A stretch of DNA of 51,035 bases from Nitrospina sp. (GCA_002697825.1 NZYH01000043.1:19530-70564); one strand, 5' to 3'. Positions 7,971 through 17,303 are shown, numbered from the stretch's first letter. The notes: generated by a model not told the origin, from the sequence alone. Translations and numbers: made by a program.

Positions 7971-9673
7971 TATTTTTTCACCAAATAATTTCCCATTACC
8001 AAATAATCCATATCTGTTTTCACTATCATTTGATATGCCTGTTCAGGAGTGTGAACAATTGGTTCACCCATAACATTCATCGAAGTGTTAATCACTACAG
8101 GAACACCAGTAATTTTGTAAAACTCTTTAATTAAATCATAATAAAGAGGATTTGCTTCTCGATGTACTGTTTGTAAACGACCAGTACCATCAACATGAGT
8201 AACTGCAGGAATTTTTTCTGGTTTCTTTACAGGTACTACCATCAACATGTATGGACTAATACGATCAATATCAAAATATTCTGAAACATATTCTTCTAGG
8301 ATTGATGGCGCAAATGGTCTGAATGATTCTCTATGTTTAATTTTTTCATTAAGAATATCTTTCATTTCTGCTTTTCTTGGATCTGCAAGTATACTTCTAC
8401 AACCAAGTGCACGTGGACCCCATTCCATTTTATCTTGATACCAACCGACTATATTTCCATCAGAGATTAGTTTAGCCGTTCTAGATAATAATTCATCACC
8501 TTCTATTTTTTCAAATGATATTTTTTCAGAATTTAGATATTCAAAAATTTCTTCGTTTGAAAATGATGGTCCAACGTATACATTTTCAGTAATTTGATGG
8601 GAAGGATTTTTATGAATAATTCTTTGATTATTGTGATAATTATAATAGATGTATTGTGCACAACCAACTGCACTTCCTGCATCTCCTGGTGATGGAGGTA
8701 CATGGATATTATCAAAATGACCTTCTTTTAATATTCTATAATTTGCAACACCGTTTAGTGCAACTCCTCCACCAATACATAGATTCTTCGAATTAGAATT
8801 TTCATAGACATGGTTTACCATTTTTAATAGGATATCTTCTAAAACTTTTTGTGCACTTGCACCAATATCAAAATGAATTTGTTCAGCTTTCTCATTTTTC
8901 TTTCGTGGTTCAATACCAAATAATTTAGAAAATTTTTCATTTGTCATTACTTTGTCATATGTAAATGCAAAATAACTCATATCAAGATGTATACTTCCAT
9001 CATCTTTGATATCGACAAGATTGTGTATGATTTCATCATAATATTTTGGTTTACCATAAGATGCAAGTCCCATTAGCTTGTACTCACCTTCATTCACTCT
9101 AAATCCCAAAAAATACGTGAATGCAGAATAAAATAATCCAAGAGAATGAGGCCAACGTATATCGTGAGTTAAATTAATGGTGTTATTTTTTGCATGTCCA
9201 AACGATGTAGTGCTCCACTCACCTACTCCATCAACAGTAAGTATTGCAGATTCTTCAAACTGAGAGGTATAGAATGCATGTGCTGCATGCGACATATGAT
9301 GTTCAGGAAATAGAATTTCTCCAGTAAATCCCTTAAGTGATTTTTTAATTTCACTTTTTGTCCAGAGCCTACTGTGTAACCATTTTGGCATAGTATTCAA
9401 AAAACTGTATAAACCTCTAGGTGCCACGGCAATATAATTATCAAGCAATCTTTCAAATTTGAGAACAGGTTTATCGTAAAATGCTACTGATTTTATATCA
9501 GAAGGTGAAATTCCTGCTTCTTTCAAACACCATTCAATTGCCATTCGTGGATAATCATCATCAAATTTCTTTCTAGAGAATCTCTCCTCTTCAACTGCTG
9601 CAACAACAACACCATCTTTGAGTAATGCAGCAGCCGAATCATGATAATAACATGAAATTCCAAGAGTATACAC
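7970..9673 (-). CDS. NodU/TobZ/SxtI-family O-carbamoyltransferase
   Basis: Transfers a carbamoyl group from carbamoyl phosphate, via carbamoyl-adenylate, to a sugar hydroxyl. The N-terminal Kae1-like domain starts GISCYYHDSAAALL and contains VEEERFSR, a His-rich EHHMSHAAHAF segment and VDGVGEWS. The C-terminal YrdC-like part has KMEWGPRALGCRSILADPR, a hallmark of the family. Its 567 residues are normal for the family. It overlaps the SxtJ-like gene upstream and the SGNH gene downstream by one base each, implying translation coupling. The order DUF5989-SxtJ-carbamoyltransferase matches the saxitoxin sxtK-J-I set and bacterial polysaccharide clusters. The acceptor is presumably a glycan residue (inference). 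Confidence 0.95.
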   Translation of the reverse strand: MYTLGISCYYHDSAAALLKDGVVVAAVEEERFSRKKFDDDYPRMAIEWCLKEAGISPSDIKSVAFYDKPVLKFERLLDNYIAVAPRGLYSFLNTMPKWLHSRLWTKSEIKKSLKGFTGEILFPEHHMSHAAHAFYTSQFEESAILTVDGVGEWSTTSFGHAKNNTINLTHDIRWPHSLGLFYSAFTYFLGFRVNEGEYKLMGLASYGKPKYYDEIIHNLVDIKDDGSIHLDMSYFAFTYDKVMTNEKFSKLFGIEPRKKNEKAEQIHFDIGASAQKVLEDILLKMVNHVYENSNSKNLCIGGGVALNGVANYRILKEGHFDNIHVPPSPGDAGSAVGCAQYIYYNYHNNQRIIHKNPSHQITENVYVGPSFSNEEIFEYLNSEKISFEKIEGDELLSRTAKLISDGNIVGWYQDKMEWGPRALGCRSILADPRKAEMKDILNEKIKHRESFRPFAPSILEEYVSEYFDIDRISPYMLMVVPVKKPEKIPAVTHVDGTGRLQTVHREANPLYYDLIKEFYKITGVPVVINTSMNVMGEPIVHTPEQAYQMIVKTDMDYLVMGNYLVKK

Positions 9674-10023
9674 TAGAACATCTTCCTCACATCATTTGAG
9701 GATTCAATCTCAAGCCAATAGGATTGATTTTGTTTTTTTAAACGTAATAAATCAATTCGTAGGAGTTTGAACAGAATACCATAAATGGATATAACGAAAA
9801 TGTAAAGACTGCCTAAGAAAACTTTTGTGTTTATTATAGCAAAAATATCCAATCCTTTTGAAATTTTTTTCGCAAATACTTGAGTAATAGTTAAAACAAT
9901 TCCAACGAAGAGAGCAAAATAGAGGATAGAAAAAGAACCAGTTCCGGACGTAATAATAAAGAACCAGAAAGATAATCCTGCAGTCACTGCAAGTGATTTG
10001 AATCTAGGTGATGATGTCTGCAT
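9673..10023 (-). CDS. SxtJ-family small membrane protein
   Basis: A 116-residue protein with hydrophobic stretches at about 11-27, 29-49 and 67-90, ending in a charged tail. Size, membrane pattern and position between a DUF5989 protein and a carbamoyltransferase match the SxtJ membrane family known from saxitoxin and polysaccharide clusters. Its biochemical role is unknown; it is thought to accompany carbamoyltransferases. The start lies one base after the DUF5989 stop and its stop overlaps the next start by one base. Confidence 0.8.
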   Translation of the reverse strand: MQTSSPRFKSLAVTAGLSFWFFIITSGTGSFSILYFALFVGIVLTITQVFAKKISKGLDIFAIINTKVFLGSLYIFVISIYGILFKLLRIDLLRLKKQNQSYWLEIESSNDVRKMF

Positions 10024-10024
10024 A

Positions 10025-10177
10025 TTATATCGGATAGATAAAGGCTACAAGTCCTGATTGTGCTAAAGCTGTGACTCCAACAAGTGCCAAGAGTAATATG
10101 AAAATTGGGAACATGTAAAACTTTTTTTTATTAATATAAAGTTGAAAAATTTCTTTGATAGTTTGCAAACGTGACAT
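10025..10177 (-). CDS. DUF5989 / SxtK-like membrane miniprotein (50 aa)
   Basis: A 50-residue ORF: ATG at 10177-10175, stop TAA at 10027-10025. Its start reads MSRLQTIKEIFQLY and one membrane helix runs over about residues 22-40, ending with ALAQSGLVAFIY. The layout of amphipathic helix, KKKF, single helix, ALAQ and FIY close matches DUF5989 proteins, of which SxtK is a member. Position is also diagnostic, one base before the SxtJ-like gene and two genes before the carbamoyltransferase. A TATA-like box 20-29 bases upstream suggests its own leaderless promoter. Too short for routine gene calling, but the family and synteny make it convincing. Function unknown. Confidence 0.85.
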   Translation of the reverse strand: MSRLQTIKEIFQLYINKKKFYMFPIFILLLALVGVTALAQSGLVAFIYPI

Positions 10178-10196
10178 GATATAAAAAAAATTATCA

Positions 10197-10206
10197 CATA
10201 TATAAC
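10197..10206 (-). promoter_or_regulatory. TATA-like box of the carbamoylation module
   Basis: On the minus strand the sequence GTTATATATG lies 20-29 bases before the ATG of the DUF5989 gene. It falls inside the 34-base gap after the upstream GT-B-like gene. The position fits an internal archaeal promoter that could let the carbamoylation genes be transcribed independently. Confidence 0.45.
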
Positions 10207-10211
10207 AATAA

Positions 10212-12023
10212 TTACAAATTAGATAGAAAGTACAATACTGATTTTGCAGAATTACCTTGACAAGAGAGGTAATCCTTCAAGAATGAGTTTATTTTAGGAT
10301 TTTGTTTGTAAGTTATGTTATTAGATAATATTTTTTTGAGTTCTTCTGGAAAATTTACAATTGATGTAGTGGTACAAGTATCTCTTTTGAAAATTTCTGA
10401 TTTCCCAAATCCATAGTCCTTGAGAGATATACTCAACACAGGTTTTTTGAGTATTTGAGATTCAAGAATTGTCGTTGATAGATCAAAAGTAATTAGTAAT
10501 TCACATTTTTTTATTAAAGGAATAATATCTCCATTTTTTATAATTTCAACATTCTCAAAATGTTTAAAATTTTCTAGATTTTTATCTTCTAATGAGGGAT
10601 GAGGTTTTATTATTACTTTCTTATTCAATTTAGTAAGAAAATCACAGATCTCATTTAGTATGGAATAATAATTTATTTGAACATTAACCGTATTATCTAT
10701 TACAAAATCTTTCATAGGAGGAGAAGTTGCAATTAAGATAAATTCATTTGAGGTATTATCGTTATGATCAAATAATTGATCAAAAACAGGATTACCTAAG
10801 TCTTGTATCTTATCTTTAGATATTCTAAAGTTTTCTACATATTTACTAATAATTTTTCCCCATGAAATAAAAAAATCAGAATCATTAGGAAAAAATCCTA
10901 ATAAATTATTTCTACTAATTGCATTTGGAGTATCATATGGTACTCCATGTTGTAATAGTACAACAGGAATTTTATTTTGTTTTGCAAGTTGAAGTGTGAT
11001 TTGTTCTTGTACACCAGCTTCAGATAAAATTAATATTGAATCAAAATGCTTTTTTTGAAATAATTTTTTTGTGGATTCAATGTACTCTATAAAAGATAAA
11101 AATTTTGAATTAATTTCAGGAATAAATTGTTTTGAAAAAATTTCCCAGAAAGATAAACCGTTAAAACTAAAAAAAGTGGAAAAATAATCATCATTTGACC
11201 ACATTAAATTTAATTGATTTTTTAACTCAGAGGTACCTGAAAAAATTTTGTTTTTAGATTCAGAATCAAATAAAGAATTAATATTAACTATTTTTGATCT
11301 AGATTTTTTTATAATTTTCCATGAATCATAATTCCAAACAGCAGGTTTTCGATTATTAAATAAGGTTATTCTACAATCATAATTTTCAGAATTAATGAAT
11401 AAATTTTTGTATTTGATAGGATCAATCTCAATAAAAAGTAGATTTTTAGATTTTTTATTTTTTGAACCCTCAAAAGGAGATTGTAGGAACAAATCAACAG
11501 TATTTTTAATTTTTTTAAATTGGTTTTCTGAAAGATTAACAGTGAAATTGAATTTTCCAAATTTATATTCATAACTTATTTTTTTATTTTGAATATTAGA
11601 TTTGGAAGAAAAATGTTTTACATTTTTTGAAAAATATTGTACTAATTCGTATAATGAAGATGTGCAAGAGATATTTGGACAAATTTTTGTAATGTTATTA
11701 ATTTGTGTAAATTTTGTTAGAAAAGGTACAACCATATCCATGAATTGTATATTGAATAGTTTTCCAAGATTGATGTTTTCATAAATAATGTATTTGAATA
11801 GATTTTCATTTAAATACCATTTTGAAAAGGAAAAACTTTCTGATTGAATTTTTTCAATAGTTGATTTATCAATATACTCATCAGCTAAAATATGATCAAT
11901 TTGATTTTCTTCTAAAATTAAATGAGAATTAAGATCAAAACAAACAATTTTTTCAAAATTTTCTTTTGTTTTTATTAATAGATCTAAATCAAATTCAGAA
12001 TCTAAGAGTAAATAATTTTTCAT
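10212..12023 (-). CDS. GT-B-like surface-carbohydrate biosynthesis protein
   Basis: A 603-residue soluble protein. The N-terminal half is Asn/Lys/Ile-rich and not recognised. The C-terminal ~270 residues look like the nucleotide-binding half of a GT-B enzyme: a VVLLQHGVPYDTP segment, then KVIIKPHPSLED, and LLITFDLSTTILESQILKKPVLSI, which resembles the sugar-nucleotide site of capsule and CDP-glycerol-type transferases. It follows a GT2 gene and precedes the carbamoylation module on the same strand. A capsule-type glycosyl- or glycerophosphotransferase is the best guess; I cannot name the donor. Residues in the N-half may bind the acceptor. Confidence 0.65.
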   Translation of the reverse strand: MKNYLLLDSEFDLDLLIKTKENFEKIVCFDLNSHLILEENQIDHILADEYIDKSTIEKIQSESFSFSKWYLNENLFKYIIYENINLGKLFNIQFMDMVVPFLTKFTQINNITKICPNISCTSSLYELVQYFSKNVKHFSSKSNIQNKKISYEYKFGKFNFTVNLSENQFKKIKNTVDLFLQSPFEGSKNKKSKNLLFIEIDPIKYKNLFINSENYDCRITLFNNRKPAVWNYDSWKIIKKSRSKIVNINSLFDSESKNKIFSGTSELKNQLNLMWSNDDYFSTFFSFNGLSFWEIFSKQFIPEINSKFLSFIEYIESTKKLFQKKHFDSILILSEAGVQEQITLQLAKQNKIPVVLLQHGVPYDTPNAISRNNLLGFFPNDSDFFISWGKIISKYVENFRISKDKIQDLGNPVFDQLFDHNDNTSNEFILIATSPPMKDFVIDNTVNVQINYYSILNEICDFLTKLNKKVIIKPHPSLEDKNLENFKHFENVEIIKNGDIIPLIKKCELLITFDLSTTILESQILKKPVLSISLKDYGFGKSEIFKRDTCTTTSIVNFPEELKKILSNNITYKQNPKINSFLKDYLSCQGNSAKSVLYFLSNL

Positions 12024-12085
12024 GATTAATTTTTAATGCTTTTTTGTAAGTACCTAAGATGTTTTAGTTTTTGAATCATTTAAGA

Positions 12086-12970
12086 TTAATTTTTTCCTTC
12101 TCGTACTACAGAAACTAATGAATAAAGTAAGATGGCACACAGCAATAGGACTACACCAACTATTACACAACCTATTGCAATAATTGCAATATTTGTAATT
12201 ATTTCACCACTAATTGCATATTCTTGTATTGTCCATATAGTAAAAGATAAACCAATTATAAGAAAAAATACTGAAGGAATGCCATAAAATTTTAATGGAT
12301 TTTCAATTGAAGTGAATTTTATAGTACTAAGTAAAACTGACGAACCGTGTGAAATAGGATTATGTGTTGATGTATTTCCACCATACATAATTTTTATTGG
12401 CACTTCAGTTATTCTAAATTCTTGACTACTTGCTTTAATCAATATTTCTGTAGAAATTCCCATTCCTAATTCCGAGGGATTCAATTCAGATAAAACTTGT
12501 TTAGAATAAGCTCTGAATCCACTTTGAGAATCAGTTAATTCTTTTTTAATTGACATATTGGTAATTTTTGTAATTACTTTAATTCCAACTTTTCTATAGT
12601 TTGGAACTTCTTTTTCCCCATCATCTAAAAATCTAGAACCAATTACAATATCTGATTTCTTTTCAATAATTGGTTGTATTACTTTGCTAATATCCTGAAT
12701 TCTATGTTGACCATCAGCGTCAAATGTTACTAATGCATCACAATCCAAATCTTTTGCTTTTAAGAATATACTTCTAATAGCTGCCCCATAACCTAAATTT
12801 TTTTCATGTTTTATCACAATAGCACCTAAATCTTCAGAAATTTTAGATGTAAGATCTCTGGACCCGTCATCACAAACAATAATTTTATCAGTAATTTCCT
12901 TTAATTGCGTAATAATTACAGCAATATTTTTTTCTTCATTATAAGCAGGAATTCCAATTGCGAGACTCAT
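12086..12970 (-). CDS. Polyprenyl-phosphate sugar synthase-like GT2 with C-terminal membrane helices
   Basis: Family 2 glycosyltransferase related to dolichol-phosphate mannose/glucose synthases. The catalytic domain runs from IGIPAYNEE through DDGS (Asp34, Asp35) to DADGQH (Asp84-86, the metal-binding DxD), with a later SGFRAYSKQ segment. Two hydrophobic helices near residues 228-250 and 262-285 anchor it to the membrane. It would transfer a sugar from a nucleotide donor to a polyprenyl phosphate on the inner face. It is the first gene of the minus-strand operon ending in the SGNH hydrolase and is divergent from the 2,3-dehydratase gene. Confidence 0.88.
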   Translation of the reverse strand: MSLAIGIPAYNEEKNIAVIITQLKEITDKIIVCDDGSRDLTSKISEDLGAIVIKHEKNLGYGAAIRSIFLKAKDLDCDALVTFDADGQHRIQDISKVIQPIIEKKSDIVIGSRFLDDGEKEVPNYRKVGIKVITKITNMSIKKELTDSQSGFRAYSKQVLSELNPSELGMGISTEILIKASSQEFRITEVPIKIMYGGNTSTHNPISHGSSVLLSTIKFTSIENPLKFYGIPSVFFLIIGLSFTIWTIQEYAISGEIITNIAIIAIGCVIVGVVLLLCAILLYSLVSVVREGKN

Positions 12971-13001
12971 TTTAATCCTTTAATGATTCTTGGATTTTTA
13001 C

Positions 13002-13010
13002 CTATAAAAC
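13002..13010 (-). promoter_or_regulatory. TATA-like box for the GT2-led operon
   Basis: On the minus strand GTTTTATAG lies 32-40 bases before the ATG at 12970, in the 137-base divergent gap. The distance predicts a transcript with a short leader of about ten bases. No other element stands out nearby. Confidence 0.4.
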
Positions 13011-13075
13011 ATACTACTCAAAGTTTTTCCATTAATCTCAATCTTTAATGATACTTTACATGAATTAGAGTAGAA

Positions 13076-13083
13076 AATATAAT
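13076..13083 (+). promoter_or_regulatory. TATA-like box for the deoxysugar genes
   Basis: AAATATAA lies 25-32 bases before the ATG at 13108, consistent with a leaderless or near-leaderless transcript covering the 2,3-dehydratase and the overlapping reductase gene. Confidence 0.45.
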
Positions 13084-13107
13084 TAGACTACATGTTCAGA
13101 GTTTCCT

Positions 13108-13857
13108 ATGATAATTGATGAAATTAAAGTGATATTGGAAAATAATGAATATGAATTAGATTCTGACACAATTTCAAGAATTCAAACTATGCTTGAATCC
13201 ATAAGAGATGACAATCAAATAAACAAACTGGATTATGTCATTGAATGGTTTAACAAAAAACGTGAAGAATCAGATATGATTGTAGAAGAAATTGGCGTTA
13301 ATGATTTGGACAAATGGAACGTAGACTCAAACACGGGTAATGTAAAACATGAATCTGGTGGATTTTTTCAAGTAATCGGTGTTAAAGCGTCTAATACATT
13401 TGATCGTGAAGTTGGAAAAAAAGGTTGGACACAGCCAATGATTGCAAAAAACCCAGGTGGTATTTTGGGAATTTTAATGAAAAGAATTAATGGTATACCA
13501 CATTATCTTTTGCAGGCAAAAGCAGAGCCAGGCAATATTGGAAAATTACAATTATCACCAACACTTCAAGCAACAACAAGTAATTTGTTAAAAGCACATG
13601 GAGGTTCAAAGCCATTATTTGCTGAATATTTTAATGAAGAAAATAATCTAAACATCATCTATGCAAAATGGCAATCAGAAGATGGCGGTAGATTTTATTT
13701 AAAATCAAATTACAATATGATCGTAGAAGTTACTGAAGACAAAGACTTGGAAATTCCAGATTCATTCATTTGGGTTACATTATATCAAATCAAGCAATTA
13801 ATGAAGATTGAAAACTTTGTTGGACCACATGTTAGAGGAATTATTTCCTATCTATGA
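13108..13857 (+). CDS. NDP-hexose 2,3-dehydratase family protein, single-repeat (half-length) form
   Basis: Removes water across C2-C3 of dTDP-4-keto-6-deoxyhexoses in 2,6-dideoxysugar pathways. Matching features are SGGFFQVIGVKAS, GWTQPMI, LLQAKAEPG followed by a QLSPTLQAT segment, GGRFYL and the closing WVTLYQIKQLM with HVRGI. Usual bacterial members (EvaA, TylCVI types) are ~450-480 residues because they hold two copies of this Nudix-like unit. This one has 249 residues and one copy, so it would have to work as a homodimer of single units. It overlaps the next gene by four bases (ATGA), so the dehydratase and reductase are translated together. Confidence 0.87.
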   Translation: MIIDEIKVILENNEYELDSDTISRIQTMLESIRDDNQINKLDYVIEWFNKKREESDMIVEEIGVNDLDKWNVDSNTGNVKHESGGFFQVIGVKASNTFDREVGKKGWTQPMIAKNPGGILGILMKRINGIPHYLLQAKAEPGNIGKLQLSPTLQATTSNLLKAHGGSKPLFAEYFNEENNLNIIYAKWQSEDGGRFYLKSNYNMIVEVTEDKDLEIPDSFIWVTLYQIKQLMKIENFVGPHVRGIISYL

Positions 13858-14885
13858 GAAAAATGGAGCCTCTAAAATTTGGTGTCATTGGTTGTTCACG
13901 TATTGCAAAGCGTTCTGTGATTCCTGCCATATTAAAATCAGAATTTACAGAACTTGAAATAATTGGTAGTGCGTCTGATGGCAAAGTAAAAGAATTTGCC
14001 AAAGAGTTCAAGTGTAAAAAATTTGGCAGTTATGAAGATGTATTTTCAGATGATTCAATTGATGCAGTGTACATTTCAACTCCAATTGGGACACATGCAG
14101 AATTATCCAACAGGGCAACAGCTGCAGGAAAACATGTTTATGTTGAAAAATCTGCTACATATTCTCTAACTAATGCAAGAGAAATGGTTGAATCTGCAAA
14201 GCAAAACAATGTTCGACTAATGGAGGGTTTTATGTTCCGATTCCATCCACAGCATCAAAAAGTAAAAGAATTGATTAGTGAAAATAAAATTGGTCAACTT
14301 GTAGCATTCAATGGTAGTTTTGGATTTCCAGCATTTCCAGAGGGCGATATTAGATACAATGATCTTAAAGGTGGTGGATTCTTGAATGATTCTGGATGTT
14401 ATCCAATTTGTGCAAGTAGAATGATCTTTGATGAAGAACCTATTTCTGTAGGATGTACATTACGATATAATCAAGCAGATAACCCAGTGGATGTTAAAGG
14501 TACTTCTGTTTTGATATATGAAAATAACAAGAACGCATCAATTTCATTTGGAAATGGAAACTATTATCAAGCAAAATATGAAGTCTGGGGAACAGATGGT
14601 GTGATATCCACAGATAGAGCTTACTCTGTTCCTCCTGATTTTACAACTAAGATTAATTTACAATATAATACAGAAAATAATTGGGAAGGTAGAAAAAATG
14701 ATACCTTCAAAATTCAACCAAAAGATCATTTTCTAGAAATACTTGATACTTTTTGTATGGAAATTACTGGGACAAAAAATTCATCATATAATTTTGAAGA
14801 CGAATTGTTAAAACAAGCAAAAGTCATGGAAGCCCATAGACATTCTTCAAATACAGAAAAACAAGTATTTCTTAGCGAATTATAA
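13854..14885 (+). CDS. Gfo/Idh/MocA-family oxidoreductase, probable NDP-sugar 3-ketoreductase
   Basis: NAD(P)-dependent sugar reductase. The N-terminal Rossmann domain begins KFGVIGCSRIA and continues with DAVYISTPIGTHAE and HVYVEKSA, where EKSA carries the family Lys; the C-terminal domain contains GGGFLNDSGCYP. Its 343 residues are typical. In dideoxysugar pathways this family reduces the 3-keto product of 2,3-dehydratases, exactly the enzyme encoded by the overlapping upstream gene. An alternative ATG three codons into the frame (13863) is also possible. It converges on an aminotransferase gene, the two reading frames overlapping by six bases. Confidence 0.88.
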   Translation: MRKMEPLKFGVIGCSRIAKRSVIPAILKSEFTELEIIGSASDGKVKEFAKEFKCKKFGSYEDVFSDDSIDAVYISTPIGTHAELSNRATAAGKHVYVEKSATYSLTNAREMVESAKQNNVRLMEGFMFRFHPQHQKVKELISENKIGQLVAFNGSFGFPAFPEGDIRYNDLKGGGFLNDSGCYPICASRMIFDEEPISVGCTLRYNQADNPVDVKGTSVLIYENNKNASISFGNGNYYQAKYEVWGTDGVISTDRAYSVPPDFTTKINLQYNTENNWEGRKNDTFKIQPKDHFLEILDTFCMEITGTKNSSYNFEDELLKQAKVMEAHRHSSNTEKQVFLSEL

Positions 14886-16037
14886 TACAGATTTAATTAC
14901 TTTAATTACTGCATCCTGATGTTTTTTAGAAATATTTGGAAATAATGGAAGTGCTAAAATCTCATCATAGATTTTCGTTGTATTGACAACATTAGATTTC
15001 TTTGTAAATTTACGGTATGCTGCATATTCATGAATTGGCATCCAATACACCGTTGTTCTAATTCCATTTTCTTTTAGTTTCTTATACAATTGATTTCTTG
15101 ATAATTTGAAAGGTTTAGTCACACGAATTGTGTATAAGTGATAAGAGTGACTTCTATCACGCACCATATCTGGCAGGATTATTCCAGGAATATTTTTTAA
15201 ATTTCTATGATAATAGAAAGATGCTTTTTTACGAAGTTCATTTATTTTTTTAATTCTCTTTAGTTGTGTTATTCCTAACGCGGATCTTATTTCATCCAAT
15301 CTATAATTGTATCCTGGTTCAACAATATCAAAAACCCAAGGATATTCACTGGAATAACGACTTTTTAGAGATTTTGTCATCCCATGACTTCGCAGTTGTC
15401 TAACTTTTTCAGCAATATTTTTTGAATTTGTTGTCACCATTCCTCCTTCAGCAGTTGTAATGTTTTTGGTTGGGTAAAATGAAAAGCACCCAGTATGACC
15501 AATTGTTCCTACATGTTTTGATTTATGAAATGTTCCAACAGCGTGTGCACAATCTTCTATAACTTTTAGATTGTTATCTTTTGCCATATCTAAAATCTCT
15601 TCAATATTACAAACTTGGCCATAAATATGAACTGGAATTATTGCTTTGGTTCTTTTTGTAATATTTTTTTTTACATTTGAAATAGATAAAAAGAAATTTT
15701 CTTTGTTTATATCGACAGCTATCGGTTTTGCATTACAAGCAAGCACTGCATTAGCGTCAGCAACAAAAGTTAGATCAGGTATAATGACTTCATCATTTTC
15801 TTTAATTCCTAATGCTTTTAGTGATAAATGTAATGCAGCAGTACAATTTGATACTGCTACTGCATATTTTGCCTTCGAGTATTTACAAAAATCAGCCTCA
15901 AACTTTTCTAATTGAGGACCAAGTGTTAACATACTTTGTTTGAGTGTTTTACTGATAATTTTTTCATCTTCTTTTGATATCCATGGTTCATATGCAGGAA
16001 ATTTAATTTTAGAATCTTTAAAAAAATCTTTTTTCAT
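14880..16037 (-). CDS. DegT/DnrJ/EryC1/StrS sugar aminotransferase
   Basis: PLP-dependent enzyme that aminates a keto-sugar nucleotide. The segment CFSFYPTKNITTAEGG places the Schiff-base Lys at 191; SNCTAALHLSL (cofactor phosphate) and IEDCAHAVG (Asp162) are also present. Its 385 residues are normal. Its stop overlaps that of the reductase gene on the other strand. With RfbA/RfbB and the 2,3-dehydratase in the locus, a 4-amino-4,6-dideoxy or 2,4,6-trideoxy sugar is a plausible product; position 3 versus 4 cannot be told from sequence by eye. Confidence 0.92.
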   Translation of the reverse strand: MKKDFFKDSKIKFPAYEPWISKEDEKIISKTLKQSMLTLGPQLEKFEADFCKYSKAKYAVAVSNCTAALHLSLKALGIKENDEVIIPDLTFVADANAVLACNAKPIAVDINKENFFLSISNVKKNITKRTKAIIPVHIYGQVCNIEEILDMAKDNNLKVIEDCAHAVGTFHKSKHVGTIGHTGCFSFYPTKNITTAEGGMVTTNSKNIAEKVRQLRSHGMTKSLKSRYSSEYPWVFDIVEPGYNYRLDEIRSALGITQLKRIKKINELRKKASFYYHRNLKNIPGIILPDMVRDRSHSYHLYTIRVTKPFKLSRNQLYKKLKENGIRTTVYWMPIHEYAAYRKFTKKSNVVNTTKIYDEILALPLFPNISKKHQDAVIKVIKSVL

Positions 16038-16057
16038 ATTTTCAACCTCAAATACCT

Positions 16058-17251
16058 CTATTTATTATCATTATTTTCTAACACCTGCTCATATAATTTC
16101 AAAGAATTCTTTGCCATAGAAACACAATTACATTCTTCATGTACAAAATTATATCCAGATAGACCCATTCTTATTCTTAAATTATCATCTAGAAGTAATT
16201 TTTCTATTGCATCTGCTAGTTGTGGTGGATTGTCGGGTTCTACAAGAATTCCATTTTTGTTATCTTGTACTGTAAATGGAATTCCATGTGAATTAGTAGA
16301 AATTACTGGTTTTTTAAAAGCAAAAGACTCCAATGGAACAAGAGGTGATAATTCCCAATGAGATGGAAGAACTAAAAATTCACTTTCACCATATGCAGAT
16401 ATTACATCTTTTCGTGGAGGATTTTTAATTACCATTATTCTTTTCGAGAGATTAAATTTTTTAATTAATTCTTCCATATCTTTTTCATATCCAAAATCAA
16501 CACCCATTATTACAAGAATTGTATCAGAAAATTTTTGGTCAGTTTGGATTATGTTTAATGCATGAATTAATGTTTCAATACCCTTACTTTTTGAGAATCT
16601 TCCAACAAATAGAATGAATTTTGATGTTATTTGATATTTTTCTTTGAAATTGATCTCACTGACTAGATTTTCTAAATTAACACCATTTCTTATAATTTGA
16701 ACATTAGAATTTTTATTTATGTCTAAAAAAATATTTTTTTCATATTCATTTGCGGCACTAACTATAGTTGCATGATTAATAATTTGTTTTACAAAGTAAT
16801 TTTGTATTTTATATAAAATTCTTAGAAATATACTGGAATGTTTTAGAAATGGATGAGTTGTTAATCCACCTTGATCAGATACAATTAAGGGAATTTTTAA
16901 TTTTTTAGAGATTTTTAATGCAGTTAATGATTGGTAACTTCTTAATCCTATTGTGTGTATAATATCAGGTTTATCTTTTTGAATTTGTTTAAACATGGAT
17001 GTATTAATAAAAAATAATTTTAATGAAAACCAAACATGTGTTCTGTTAATTACAAATTTTTCAACTTTTTCATTTCGAGGTAAATTCTTGTTGAATTTAT
17101 TTGGACCATTACTAAAATCTAGATCAGTTGTATAGATAGTAACATCATGACCTATGTTAGAGATCTCACGAGCAAGATCAACAGCCAAAAACACAATTCC
17201 TCCAAATTGAGTTGCAGGTAAAGATGCAGGACATACTAAAGCAATTTTCAT
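16058..17251 (-). CDS. GT4-family glycosyltransferase
   Basis: Retaining GT-B glycosyltransferase. The N-terminal domain opens MKIALVCPASLPATQFGGI; the C-terminal donor domain has FVGRFSKSKGIETLI, then FLVLPSHWELSPLVPLESF, the E-x7-E type donor-sugar motif, and KPVISTNSHGIP. I chose the ATG at 17251 because the family begins at this strand; an in-frame ATG seven codons earlier (17272) is the alternative. It lies in a five-gene minus-strand run with the deacetylase, acyltransferase and aminotransferase genes. Donor and acceptor unknown. Confidence 0.9.
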   Translation of the reverse strand: MKIALVCPASLPATQFGGIVFLAVDLAREISNIGHDVTIYTTDLDFSNGPNKFNKNLPRNEKVEKFVINRTHVWFSLKLFFINTSMFKQIQKDKPDIIHTIGLRSYQSLTALKISKKLKIPLIVSDQGGLTTHPFLKHSSIFLRILYKIQNYFVKQIINHATIVSAANEYEKNIFLDINKNSNVQIIRNGVNLENLVSEINFKEKYQITSKFILFVGRFSKSKGIETLIHALNIIQTDQKFSDTILVIMGVDFGYEKDMEELIKKFNLSKRIMVIKNPPRKDVISAYGESEFLVLPSHWELSPLVPLESFAFKKPVISTNSHGIPFTVQDNKNGILVEPDNPPQLADAIEKLLLDDNLRIRMGLSGYNFVHEECNCVSMAKNSLKLYEQVLENNDNK

Positions 17252-17303
17252 AAATTTAAGAATTTTAACCACTTTTTAGAGGATTCTATTAAATTAAATC
17301 AGC

